DNA of 64,000 nt, taken from Chlorops oryzae (taxonomy: Eukaryota > Arthropoda > Insecta > Diptera > Chloropidae). The stretch lies in contig CM035807.1 of the NCBI GenBank assembly GCA_020466095.1, positions 44,423,100 through 44,487,099 on the forward strand, in the 5' to 3' direction. Of the stretch, positions 22,388-33,074 are shown piece after piece (the first letter of the stretch is position 1; each line of letters begins with the position of its first letter). Made by a program: the position numbers and the translations under genes. The notes below the pieces were generated by a model. It was not told where the DNA came from, ran no database searches, and was given only the letters and a program-made list of their open reading frames with translations.

Positions 22388-23728
22388 TTTTCTCGAACTC
22401 GTCTCGAATCACGATATCGAGAAATTGGATTTTCGCGAACTCGTCTCGATATCTTCGCGAGGCCAAAATCACGATATCGAGAAATTGGATTTTCGCGAAC
22501 TCGTCTCGATATCTTCGCGAGGCCAAAATCACAATATCGAGAAATTGGATTTTCGCGAACTCGTCTCGATATCTTCGCAAGGCCAAAATCACGATATTGA
22601 GAAATTCTATCTTCTCGAACTCGTCTCGACATCTTCGCGAGGCCAAAATTACAATATCGAGAAATTGGATTTTCGCGAACTCGTCTCGATATTCTCGCGA
22701 GGCCAAAATTGCGATATTGAGAAATTCTATCTTCTCGAACTCGTCTCGACATCTTCGCGAGGCCAAAATCACGATATCGAGAAATTGGATTTTCGCGAAC
22801 TCGCCTCGATATCTTCGCGAGTCCAAAATCACGATATCGAGAAATTGGATTTTCGCGATCTCGTCTCGATATCGTCGCGAGCCTTAATCGCGATATCGAG
22901 AAATCCAGTTTTCTCGAACTCGTCTCGATATCTTCGCGAGGCCAAAATCACGATATCGAGAAATTGGATTTTCGCGAACTCGTCTCGATATCTTCGCGAG
23001 GCCAAAATCACGATATCGAGAAATGGGATTTTCGTGAACTCGTCTCGACATCTTTGCGAGGCTAAAATCACGATATCGAGAAATTGGGTTTTCGCGAACT
23101 CGTCTCGATATCTTCGCGAGTCCAAAATCACGATATCGAGAAATTGGATTTTCGCGAACTCGTCTCGATATCTTTGCGAGTCCAAAATCACGATATCGAG
23201 AAATTTGATTTTCGCGAACTCGTCTCGATATCTTCGCGAGGCCAAAATCACGATATCGAGAAATTGGATTTTCGCGAACTCGTCTCGATATCGTCGCGAG
23301 CCTAAATCGCGATATCGAGAAATTCAGTTTTCTCGAACTCGTCTCGATATCTTCGCGAGGCTAAAATCACGATATCGAGAAATTGGGTTTTCGCGAACTC
23401 GTCTCGATATCTTCGCGAGTCCAAAATCACAATATCGAGAAATTGGATTTTCGCGAACTCGTCTCGATATCTTTGCGAGTCCAAAATCACGATATCGAGA
23501 AATTTAATTTTCGCGAACTCGTCTCGATATCTTCGCGAGGCCAAAATCACGATATCGAGAAATTTTATTTTTGCGAAGTCGTCTCGATATCTTCGCGAGG
23601 CCAAAATAACGATATTGAGAAATTCTATCTTCTCGAACTCGTCTCGATATCGTCGCGAGCCTAAATCGCGATATCGAAAAATTCAGTTTTCTCGAATTCG
23701 TCTCGATATCGTTACGATATCGTCCTCG
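22388..23728. repeat. Satellite array, 60-bp unit, about 22 copies
   Basis: Near-perfect 60-bp period. Each unit has TCTCGATATC and, 19 nt later, GATATCGAGA, a potential 10-bp stem, plus TTCGCGAACTCG. Variants differ in a short block (GGATTTTCGCGAAC or CTATCTTCTCGAAC). A 59-bp variant with GTCGCGAGCCT occurs at about 22872, 23291 and 23650, spaced 419 and 359 bp, so there is a higher-order pattern of seven and six units. Because 60 is divisible by three and units lack stops, several frames are open for hundreds of codons; these are not genes. Confidence 0.97.
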
Positions 23729-24395
23729 TTTTTGTGTTTATTGGGTTAAAGTCAGTTTACTTACTGCATATCTCAGTATAGGTTCTTAAAGTAAATGCGA
23801 TGAAAGTAAAGAGCTCAGCCATTTAAAGAAAGTAAAGCAAAGGTGAGTTTCCCATGATAAGCCGACTTAAACTTGGTAAAATATGTATCATTTTCAACGT
23901 TAAAAGTGCACTATGTACTTCAGTCCATCGGGAACAGCTGTTTACGATTAACTTTGGTCAAAGAATAACCATGCTGATTAATATTGTGAAATAAAACGAC
24001 TTCAGGATGCCGACTTAATGCAATCTTGTATGTCCGATTGCTTGTAATAAGCGTATGCCTTGAAGTAGCGAAAGTAAGCCAAAACACGCCTGCATTTGTT
24101 TACATGTGTTTCGTATAGGAAATTTACTTGCATCCACACAGTTGCTACTTAAGTAAGGCCATGTAAACAGATGCTGCGATTACTAATACATATAGAGATC
24201 AAATTTTAGACATTTTTACAGTGCTGCCGTTTTGAAATAGGTTATGAGTTACAGGAACTTTGAACCCTCTGCAGCTGACGTGGTCAATTCTAACATTATA
24301 GTTGACGTAGGGTCTACCAGACGCACATTGCGATATTTTACCTCGGTTTTGGCGCATAATTCAACGGATTGATTAAGAGACTTGAAATTTGGCAC
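23729..24395. other. Non-coding, possible Harbinger-like terminal fragment
   Basis: No gene. The segment 23830-24170 has repeated GTAAAG and CTTACTTT-like motifs and ends AAGTAAGGCCATGTAAACAG; similar motifs in other orientation occur at 25846-26090 (ATACTCAGATGCTACGTAAG), so both may derive from ends of one Harbinger-like family. This is a weak resemblance. Confidence 0.35.
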
Positions 24396-24429
24396 ACGTG
24401 TTGTCTAAGGTAATTGAATGATTCTGGGC

Positions 24430-24870
24430 GAATATTAACATAATCCTCCACTCTCACCTCCCATACATATGAACAAAAAATTTGTCTATGCCTGCAACAT
24501 TTTCCGCCTAAGATCAACAAAATTAAGGACATATGTTTCACCTGACTGAGCAAATGAAAGTAAAAAATTTGAAGAAAATCTACCCACAGCCACGCTTAGG
24601 GGCTGTCCATTAATTACGTAAAGGCGATTTTGACCATTTTTGACCCCCCTCCCCCCCATTCGTAAGCATACTTTAGTATAAATCAGACACCCTTTATAAG
24701 CAGGCGTAAGATTTTTCGAACCCCCCCCCCCCCCCCTTTTATGCTTACGTAATTAATGGACAGCCCCTTACCTCCCATACAAATGAACCAAAAAGTTATC
24801 TTTAACTGAATCATTGTTCGCCTCAGACCACCAAAACTGAGCACATATGTTTCACTTGGCTGAGCAAATG
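24430..24870. repeat. Two diverged copies of a 110-bp unit flanking a MITE
   Basis: CTCCCATACATATGAAC...CATATGTTTCACCTGACTG (about 24453-24560) and CTCCCATACAAATGAAC...CATATGTTTCACTTGGCTG (about 24772-24870) are diverged direct copies. The TTA-flanked MITE lies between them, at the start of the second copy. Confidence 0.7.
24599..24767. repeat. MITE with TTA target duplication (PIF/Harbinger-like)
   Basis: 169 bp, ends GGGGCTGTCCATTAATTACG and its inverted copy, flanked by TTA at 24596-24598 and 24768-24770. Contains a run of about 16 C near 24721. The 3-bp TTA duplication and GGGGC end fit PIF/Harbinger MITEs; no coding capacity. Confidence 0.85.
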
Positions 24871-25086
24871 GAAATAATATATTTGAAGAAAATATTATTT
24901 ATAAAAATATTACCGCTGACTTAATAAAACATTAAAATTAATTAATAAACGAGTAAATCTGCATGTGATGGACAAAAATTTAAAAATCGTGCATAAATTA
25001 TACTGATTAGCGTTTCAAATCGCAAGAAATATACACAAAATAAGCAACAACAACAACGCGCGCTCTTTTTCTTCTGTTGCTTTGTC

Positions 25087-25323
25087 ATGACGCCAACAAA
25101 GGAAAATAAGGCAAAACGTCCCTTGGACTCTGCGACTGAAATACAAGCAGCGAAAACTCCAAAGCTCCACGATTATGAATCTCCACGCATTATCCGCTTG
25201 ATGGATGAGAAGCTCAAGAGCTTAAAGAATGACCTGGTCCAAGAATTCGCAAAACAAATACAGCTCTCTGAAAGCCGTTTGCTGATAAACAATCGGAAAT
25301 GTTTCCTTACTGAGAAAAAATAA
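25087..25323 (+). CDS. Short unrecognised ORF, lysine-rich, possibly truncated
   Basis: 78 codons from ATG 25087, basic N-terminus (TPTKENKAKRPLDSATE) then a likely helical part (RLMDEKLKSLKNDLVQEF). No known family. The frame runs into the dispersed repeat starting about 25316, so it may be the head of a longer protein cut off by that insertion, or chance. Confidence 0.25.
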   Translation: MTPTKENKAKRPLDSATEIQAAKTPKLHDYESPRIIRLMDEKLKSLKNDLVQEFAKQIQLSESRLLINNRKCFLTEKK

Positions 25324-25486
25324 GTCCCACATCATTTTCGCTTTTCTCAGATTGGCATTGGCGTCGTCGAGGACAAGATAAAATTTTTTCCCAATTTTTC
25401 TATGGTAAGTCCATTTCATTGTTTAGATAGAATCTCATGGCCTAGGTGAAAAAGTTTCCTCTATTGAAAATAAGTGGGACTGATAA
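25316..25486. repeat. Dispersed repeat, copy 1 (second copy 59296-59480)
   Basis: About 170 bp that aligns with 59296-59480 along its length: AATAAGTCCC near the start, TCTCAGATTGGCA, TTTCTATGGTAAGT, AGGTGAAAAAGTTT and AATAAGTGGGACTGATAACA at the end. The outer AATAAGTCCC and GGGACTGAT are partly inverted. Probably a small MITE; superfamily unknown. Confidence 0.75.
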
Positions 25487-25813
25487 CACTAGTTTACAGA
25501 ACTTAAAACTTTCGCGAGAGCAGAGACGAAATTATGGTTTTAATACTAAATTGGGGTCGCTGATCACGAAAATGGCATCCGTTTTTCCCCCAAAGAATGG
25601 TTTTTGAGATATGGGCAAAAAACTTGTTTTTTGGATACTTTACGAGATTTTGCCAAATAACTCCAAAACGGCTCGTCTAAATAAAATAAAATTTTACCAT
25701 ATCTCAAAAACTATTCTTTGGGGGAAAAAACGGATGCCATTTTCGTGATCAGCGACCCCAATTTAGTCTAAAAATTATCATTTCGTCTCTGCTCTTTTTT
25801 TTGTAAACTAGTG
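25487..25813. repeat. MITE with arms of about 105 bp, ends CACTAGTTTACA
   Basis: Left end CACTAGTTTACA and right end TGTAAACTAGTG; inner arms pair almost perfectly (GAGCAGAGACGAAAT, TTGGGGTCGCTGATCACGAA, ATGGCATCCGTTTTT). Central 80 bp is unique. No ORF. It abuts the dispersed repeat on its left. The target duplication is unclear because the ends contain the palindrome CTAG. Confidence 0.8.
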
Positions 25814-26086
25814 CAATGGATGTTTTTCGGTCAGAGGTAAGATTAGCCCGTATAGCCTATACTCAGATGCTACGTAAGTAAAGCTCCCATAGGAAACACA
25901 TGCAAAAAAAACCAAAATTTACTTCGAAGTAAATTGGTTACTTTCGCTTATACTCAGATGGCAAGTAAGCGTTCAGTAAATAATACGCAGGTTTGCATCT
26001 GCGACTTTGACATTTGCTCCCTTTACTTCATGCAAACAATAGTCACGCTCATTCTTCGTGAAAAGTAAAGTGAAAGCACCTGATTC

Positions 26087-27077
26087 GTGACTGCGCCGCG
26101 ATGGAAACCGATCATCAGATCATCGGACATCGAAATCCTGGAAGAATTCCAAACAGAAGTCGAATGCGAAAATAAAAGAAAAAGGAAGATCAGGGTGGAA
26201 AATTTTAATAGCTTTCATAAGCAAAGGCTTGTGGAGCTAGTGCAGGAGCGGAAGGCTATCTGGGACTTAAAAGAAAAAAGCCATAGCAACACCAATGCTG
26301 TCGAAAAGCTTTGGGCAGAAATAGGCGCTGTGTTGGGGAAATCAGGTAAAATAATTTCAAGAAATATTTTCAATACATACATATTTCTGTATAAAAATTT
26401 ATTTTCTAGCACTTGAATGTAAAAGAGCCTGGGTAGCTCTAAGAGAAAGTTACCGCTACCGCGCCCGAGCAAAAAAAAATTAAGAAAAGCGGAAGTTCCG
26501 GGGGAGAATTCCAATGTAGCCCGCAATTTTTAGATTCAGCTACAGAAGATTTTGAGTATGACCTAAGTTTCCTGGGAGACACTTCTCAAAAAAGAAAGTA
26601 AGTTTGACTAATAACATTCGTACTAATTAAATTCATGCAATAAAATGTACTTCCTAGAACATTTAAATCGGTGGAAAATTTAACAAGTGACCTTGACAGC
26701 CAAACTTCTACAAAATACTTTTATGTAAGTAAAATTAAAATGCAGATTACAATAGTTGAGAAATGTATTGATGCCTTTTTGAATGCTAGGAGGAACACAG
26801 CACCCCTAAGCAACCGAAGACTGAGAAGCTTCTACATGAATTTTTAGGCGTGCAAAAACAGTTGATTGCGTCACATGAAGAAGAATCTAAGAAATCCACT
26901 TTGAAATATAAGAAATTTTGGTTCTATGTTGATAATTTAGTGAAAGGCTTACCTTCTCAATCTTTTATGGAGCTTATGGAGCTTACATGCCATGTAAGTC
27001 ACCTGAAGCTAAAAATCTGTAAATTTATTTTTTTTTTTCAACAGTATTCTTATTTATTGTATCACTCCTTGGATTAA
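26087..27077 (+). CDS. MADF-domain protein gene, five exons
   Basis: A DNA-binding MADF protein, either a host gene or the second gene of a Harbinger element. Exon 1 (to 26345) carries RLVELVQERKAIWDLKEK and AVEKLWAEIGAVLGKS. Exon 2 (26410-26597) continues CKRAWVALRESYRYR, completing the domain, then needs a one-base shift in an A9 run near 26471 to read on into FEYDLSFLGDTSQKRK. Exon 3 is 26658-26724, exon 4 26790-26993 (KKFWFYVDNLVKGLPSQSF), exon 5 27045-27077 with the stop. All four introns are GT-AG and keep frame. The ATG at 26096 is out of frame with the domain by one base, so the start is uncertain. The tail is not a clear BESS motif. Confidence 0.6.
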
Positions 27078-27261
27078 AGAGTCTAACAATAAGTTTAACA
27101 ATATTAATTCTATTTTACATAATTACGTATCATTAAGCATATTTGGATCATACACTTATAACACGTAATATAATTTGTTCGCTGGCCTCGGTTAGGAAAA
27201 GCTGGGCATAAATCTGCTGAAGGTTGAGCCAATTATGCATTTATCGATTGCTATTAAATGA

Positions 27262-27500
27262 GGAAAACGTATGAAATGGCGGAATGCGTAAGGAATACGC
27301 CACGATCTTAACGAGTAATACGCGGCGGATTTGCTAGGATAAGCTTCTGCGATGGTGTGCGTAAGGAATACGCTTGAGTGAGAAAAAGTATGGATGAATG
27401 GAATGCGTAAGGAATACGCCACGATCTTAACGGGTAATACGCGGCAGATTAGCTAGGATAAGCTCCGGCGATGGCGTGCGTAAGGAATACGCATGAGCAG
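27262..27500. repeat. Tandem repeat, 119-bp unit, two copies
   Basis: GGAATGCGTAAGGAATACGC starts a unit at 27281 and again at 27400. Both contain CACGATCTTAACG, TAATACGCGGC and GCTAGGATAAGCT. The palindromic flavour (GCGTA, TACGC) repeats within each unit. Lies just upstream of the N gap; function unknown. Confidence 0.85.
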
Positions 27501-27600
27501 AGGAAAACGCGATATATATTAGATAGAAAAAGCACCGATGCTTTTTGTGCAAGGACTGCACTTTTAATTCACACTTGCTGAATTGTCGGCTGGAGCCCTT

Positions 27601-27700
27601 NNNNNNNNNNNNNNNNNNNNNNNNNNNNNNNNNNNNNNNNNNNNNNNNNNNNNNNNNNNNNNNNNNNNNNNNNNNNNNNNNNNNNNNNNNNNNNNNNNNN
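27601..27700. other. Assembly gap (100 N)
   Basis: Exactly 100 N. The BEL/Pao pol gene emerges directly from it, so its 5' LTR, gag and part of RT are lost in the gap. Confidence 0.99.
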
Positions 27701-28463
27701 CGAGATTTATTTTCCATTTTTATCAGGTTTCGATCATACGAGTTTGCTATGAGCGCTGACATTGAAAAAATGTACCGTCAAGTACATATTGACGATAAAC
27801 ATTTGGACTTTCAAAGGATATTCTGGAGGAGCAATCCGTCTGAGGAGCTTCGATCATATAGACTCACTCGCGTGACGTATGGAGTAGCTTCTGCGTCTTA
27901 CCTTGCAGTAAGAGCTATGCAGCAAGTTGCCACGGAACATCGTGAAGGGTATGCGGAGGCCTCCGAAGCAATCTTAAGAGATTTTTATATGGATGACCTA
28001 CTAACAGGCACGACAACGGAACATGAGTTGATGGAGCTCCAAAGGGACGTTTCGGATATTTTATCACGCGCTGGTTTTCCCCTTCGGAAATGGGCATCGA
28101 ATAGCAAGCTGCTCGCTGAAACGTTGTCTCTTGAATCAAAACAGCTTGCTCATTATACGGTTGAGGGCGATGAAGTAAGAGCGCTGGGTCTTACTTGGAA
28201 CACAAAATACGATGAACTTACTTACGCCGTGGATATTGGCCAGTGCCCTCCGAAATTTACAAAACGCATTTTTTTGGCTGATGCTAGCCTTCTGTTTGAT
28301 CCGATTGGGCTGCTTGTACCCTGCACCATCAAAGCAAGATTATGGTTTCAGGAGCTTTGGAGCGAAGACGTCAATTGGGATGATTTGGTGCCGGACTGCA
28401 TCGCAAGACAATGGATTGCCCATAGACAGGAATTATCGCAGTTTTCACGTTTGAAGTTAAACC
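27701..28463 (+). pseudogene. BEL/Pao reverse transcriptase (copy 2), C-terminal two thirds
   Basis: Copies the element RNA into DNA. The frame emerges from the gap and reads MSADIEKMYRQVHID (palm, first aspartate), YRLTRVTYGVASASYLAVR and the active-site DFYMDDLLTG (about 27985). Then FPLRKWASNSKLL, ALGLTWNTKYDELTY and DPIGLLVPCTIKARLWFQEL, all typical of BEL/Pao. The frame is open to the insertion point after 28463 and then enters foldback sequence. Confidence 0.93.
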
Positions 28464-28559
28464 ACGTCCCTAAAGCTGGAAGAGCAAAGTCAGCAGAATC
28501 AAAAAAAAATATGTGGAACATTAAAGGCTAATTAAAGGCTAATTAAATGCCCTAATCCG

Positions 28560-30345
28560 AAATTTTCGGCTCCAGCCATTTCCCGGAAAATCCATGCTCT
28601 GCCACCGCGTGGGCAGAGAATCGTATAAAAACCTGTTTCGGATAAAAAATTCGAACTTTTTTTAAAGAATTCTTTAAAGGTTCATTAAAGGCTCTACGAA
28701 AATCTAATTTCCCATTTTTCGGCTCCAGCCGTTTCCCGGAAAATCCATGCTCTGCCACCGCGTGGGCAGAGCATCGTATAAAAACCTGTTTCGGATAAAA
28801 AAATCGAACTTTTTTTAAAGAATTCTTTAAAGGCTCATTAAAGGCTCTACGAAAATCTAATTTCCCATTTTTCGGCTCCAGCCGTTTCCCGGAAAATCCA
28901 TGCTCTGCCACCGCGTGGGCAGAGAATCGTATAAAAACCTGTTTCGGATAAAAAATTCGAACTTTTTTTAAAGAATTCTTTAAAGGTTCATTAAAGGCTC
29001 TACGAAAATCTAATTTCCCATTTTTCGGCTCCAGCCGTTTCCCGGAAAATCCATGCTCTGCCACCGCGTGGGCAGAGCATCGTATAAAAACCTGTTTCGG
29101 AAAAAAAATTCGAACTTTTTTTTAAGAATTCTTTAAAGGCTCATTAAAGGCTCTACGAAAATCTAATTTCCCATTTTTCGGCTCCAGCCGTTTCCCGGAA
29201 AATCCATGCTTTGCCACCGCGTGGGCAGAGCATCGTATAAAAACCTGTTTCGGATAAAAAATTCGAACTTTTTTTTAAGAATTCTTTAAAGGCTCATTAA
29301 AGGCTCTACGAAAATCTAATTTCCCATTTTTCGGCTCCAGCCGTTTCCCGGAAAATCCATGCTCTGCCACCGCGTGGGCAGAGCATCGTATAAAAACCTG
29401 TTTCGGATAAAAAATTCAAACTTTTTTTTAAGAATTCTTTAAAGGCTCATTAAAGGCTCTACGAAAATCTAATTTCCCATTTTTCGGCTCCAGCCGTTTC
29501 CCGGAAAATCCATGCTCTGCCACCGCGTGGGCAGAGCATCGTATAAAAACCTGTTTCGGAAAAAAAATTCGAACTTTTTTTTAAGAATTCTTTAAAGGCT
29601 CATTAAAGGCTCTACGAAAATCTAATTTCCCATTTTTCGGCTCCAGCCGTTTCCCGGAAAATCCATGCTCTGCCACCGCGTGGGCAGAGCATCGTATAAA
29701 AACCTGTTTCGGATAAAAAATTCGAACTTTTTTTTAAGAATTCTTTAAAGGCTCATTAAAGGCTCTACGAAAATCTAATTTCCCATTTTTCGGCTCCAGC
29801 CGTTTCCCGGAAAATCCATGCTCTGCCACCGCGTGGGCAGAGCATTGTATAAAAACCTGTTTCGGATAAAAAATTCAAACTTTTTTTTAAGAATTCTTTA
29901 AAGGCTCATTAAAGGCTCTACGAAAATCTAATTTCCCATTTTTCGGCTCCAGCCGTTTCCCGGAAAATCCATGCTTTGCCACCGCGTGGGCAGAGCATCG
30001 TATAAAAACCTGTTTCGGATAAAAAATTAGAACTTTTTTTTAAGAATTCTTTAAAGGCTCATTAAAGGCTCTACGAAAATCTAATTTCCCATTTTTCGGC
30101 TCCAGCCGTTTCCCGGAAAATCCATGCTCTGCCACCGCGTGGGCAGAGCATCGTATAAAAACCTGTTTCGGATAAAAAATTCGAACTTTTTTTTAAGAAT
30201 TCTTTAAAGGTTCATTAAAGGCTCTACGAATATTTAATTTCCCATTTTTCGGCTCCAGCCGTTACCCGGAAAATCCATGCTCTGCCACCGCGTGGGCAGA
30301 GCATCGTAAAAAAAACTGTTCCGAATACAAAATCGAACTTTTTTC
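28560..30345. repeat. Foldback left arm: 12 tandem 153-bp units
   Basis: The landmark CCATGCTCTGCC recurs at 28592 and every 153 bp without a single length change up to 30275 (one copy reads CCATGCTTTGCC twice in the array). Each unit holds a 28-nt near-palindrome with stem ATGCTCTGCC/GGCAGAGCAT, a TATAAAAACC motif and TTCGGCTCCAGCCG. Point differences between units are few, so the array was recently homogenised. Confidence 0.97.
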
Positions 30346-30560
30346 TCAGAACGCGGCGCGTGAGCAGAGCATCGTAAGAACCCCAGCAGGCAAAGACATC
30401 CAGCAGGAAAAAAACATTAGTGATTTCATTGAGTCATACAGACAACATTGTAATGTATGACAAATTGGGGGACATGTCATCGTGGAGGGATGCTGTTAAT
30501 GTTCTTGAATCTCATTGGCTACTGAAATTTAAATTAGGTTTTAGCGTCAGTTGAGCCTAA

Positions 30561-30630
30561 GCATGGATGGCGTAGTGACTAAGTGCTCGACTTACAATCC
30601 GAAGACCGCGGGTTCGATCCCTGGCTGAGG
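30561..30630 (+). ncRNA. tRNA-like sequence (SINE head or tRNA pseudogene) in the foldback centre
   Basis: A box-like TGGCGTAGTGAC at 30568 and a B box GGTTCGATCC at 30611 at tRNA spacing. The intervening TGCTCGACTTACAATCCGAA resembles an anticodon arm, but the acceptor stem does not close (GCATGGA against TGGCTGA), so a functional tRNA is unlikely. This looks like the head of a tRNA-derived SINE or a tRNA pseudogene with an intact internal RNA polymerase III promoter. No tail or 3' poly-A follows directly; the right array begins at about 30640. Confidence 0.6.
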
Positions 30631-30639
30631 AAAACAAAA

Positions 30640-33073
30640 ATTGCCCACGCGGTGGCAGAGCATGGATTTTCCGGGAAACGGCTGGAGCCGAAAAATGGGA
30701 AATTAGATTTTCGTAGAGCCTTTAATGAACCTTTAAAGAATTATTAAAAAAAAAATCGAATTTTTTATCTGAAACAGGTTTTTATACGATGCTCTGCCCA
30801 CGCGGTGGCAGAGCATGGATTTTCCGGGAAACGGCTGGAGCCGAAAAATGGGAAATTAGATTTTCGTAGAGCCTTTAATGAGCCTTTAAAGAATTCTTAA
30901 AAAAAAGTTCGAATTTTTTATCCGAAACAGGTTTTTATACGATGCTCTGCCCACGCGGTGGCAGAGCATGGATTTTCCGGGAAACGGCTGGAGCCGAAAA
31001 ATGGGAAATTAGATTTTCGTAGAGCCTTTAATGAACCTTTAAAGAATTATTAAAAAAAAGTTCGAATTTTTTATCCGAAACAGGTTTTTATACGATGCTC
31101 TGCCCACGCGGTGGCAGAGCATGGATTTTCCGGGAAACGGCTGGAGCCGAAAAATGGGAAATTAGATTTTCGTAGAGCCTTTAATGAGCCTTTAAAGAAT
31201 TCTTAAAAAAAAGTTCGAATTTTTTATCCGAAACAGGTTTTTATACGATGCTCTGCCCACGCGGTGGCAGAGCATGGATTTTCCGGGAAACGGCTGGAGC
31301 CGAAAAATGGGAAATTAGATTTTCGTAGAGCCTTTAATGAGCCTTTAAAGAATTCTTAAAAAAAGTTCGAATTTTTTATCCGAAACAGGTTTTTATACGA
31401 TGCTCTGCCCACGCGGTGGCAGAGCATGGATTTTCCGGGAAACGGCTGGAGCCGAAAAATGGGAAATTAGATTTTCGTAGAGCCTTTAATGAACCTTTAA
31501 AGAATTATTAAAAAAAAGTTCGAATTTTTTATCCGAAACAGGTTTTTATACGATGCTCTGCCCACGCGGTGGCAGAGCATGGATTTTCCGGGAAACGGCT
31601 GGAGCCGAAAAATGGGAAATTAGATTTTCGTAGAGCCTTTAATGAACCTTTAAAGAATTATTAAAAAAAGTTCGAATTTTTTATCCGAAACAGGTTTTTA
31701 TACGATGCTCTGCCCACGCGGTGGCAGAGCATGGAATTTCCGGGAAACGGCTGGAGCCGAAAAATGGGAAATTAGATTTTCGTAGAGCCTTTAATGAACC
31801 TTTAAAGAATTATTAAAAAAAAGTTCGAATTTTTTATCCGAAACCGGTTTTTATACGATGCTCTGCCCACGCGGTGGCAGAGCATGGATTTTCCGGGAAA
31901 CGGCTGGAGCCGAAAAATGGGAAATTAGATTTTCGTAGAGCCTTTAATGAGCCTTTAAAGAATTATTAAAAAAAAGTTCGAATTTTTTATCCGAAACAGG
32001 TTTTTATACGATGCTCTGCCCACGCGGTGGCAGAGCATGGATTTTCCGGGAAACGGCTGGAGCCGAAAAATGGGAAATTAGATTTTCGTAGAGCCTTTAA
32101 TGAACCTTTAAAGAATTATTAAAGAAAAGTTCGAATTTTTTATCCGAAACAGGTTTTTATACGATGCTCTGCCCACGCGGTGGCAGAGCATGGATTTTCC
32201 GGGAAACGGCTGGAGCCGAAAAATGGGAAATTAGATTTTCGTAGAGCCTTTAATGGGCCTTTAAAGAATTCTTAAAAAAAAGTTCGAATTTTTTATCCGA
32301 AACAGGTTTTTATACGATGCTCTGCCCACGCGGTTTCAGAGCATGGATTTTCCGGGAAACGGCTGGAGCCGAAAAATGGGAAATTAGATTTTCGTAGAGC
32401 CTATAATGAACCTTTAAAGAATTATTAAAAAAAAGTTCGAATTTTTTATCCGAAACAGGTTTTTATACGATGCTCTGCCCACGCGGTGGCAGAGCATGGA
32501 TTTTCCGGGAAACGGCTGGAACCGAAAAATTGGAAATTAGATTTTCGTAGAGCCTTTAATGAACCTTTAAAGAATTATTAAAAAAAAGTTCGAATTTTTT
32601 ATCCGAAACAGGTTTTTTATACGATGCTCTGGCCACGCGGTGGCAGAGCATGGATTTTCCGGGAAACGGCTGGAGCCGAAAAATGGGAAATTAGATTTTC
32701 GTAGAGCCTTTAATGAGCCTTTAAAGAATTCTTAAAAAAAAGTTCGAATTTTTTATCCGAAACAGGTTTTTATACGATGCTCTGCCCACGCGGTGGCAGA
32801 GCATGGATTTTCCGGGAAACGGCTGGAGCCGAAAAATGGGAAATTAGATTTTCGTAGAGCCTTTAATGAACCTTTAAAGAATTATTAAAAAAAAGTTCGA
32901 ATTTTTTATCCGAAACAGGTTTTTATACGATGCTCTGCCCACGCGGTGGCAGAGCATGGATTTTCCGGGAAACGGCTGGAGCTGAAAAATGGGAAATTAG
33001 ATTTTCGTAGAGCCTTTAATGAGCCTTTAAAGAATTCTTAAAAAAAAGTTCGAATTTTTTATCCGAAACAGGT
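30640..33073. repeat. Foldback right arm: 16 tandem 153-bp units, inverted
   Basis: The landmark CATGGATTTTCC recurs from 30661 to 32955 with spacing 153 (152 or 154 in three cases caused by A-run length). Sequence is the reverse complement of the left-arm unit. Two more, less regular copies are at about 34235 and 34383 beyond the noisy block, followed by the terminal tip. The arms are therefore unequal in unit number. Confidence 0.97.
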
Positions 33074-33074
33074 T

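Noticed and set aside
22425..23507. 360-codon and other long open frames in the 60-bp array
   Set aside because: The unit length is a multiple of three and the unit has no stop in several frames on both strands, so open frames arise automatically; the translations are simple repeats.
28552..29064. 170-codon minus-strand frame in the foldback left arm
   Set aside because: It is a translation of the 153-bp tandem unit (51 codons), ends when the A-run length changes, and has no start or family motif.
30561..30630. Functional tRNA gene
   Set aside because: A and B boxes are present but the acceptor stem does not pair and no terminator follows at the right place; a SINE head or pseudogene fits better.
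28560..33073. CRISPR-like regular repeat array
   Set aside because: Units are 153 bp without unique spacers, the array is inverted in two arms, and the sequence is eukaryotic.
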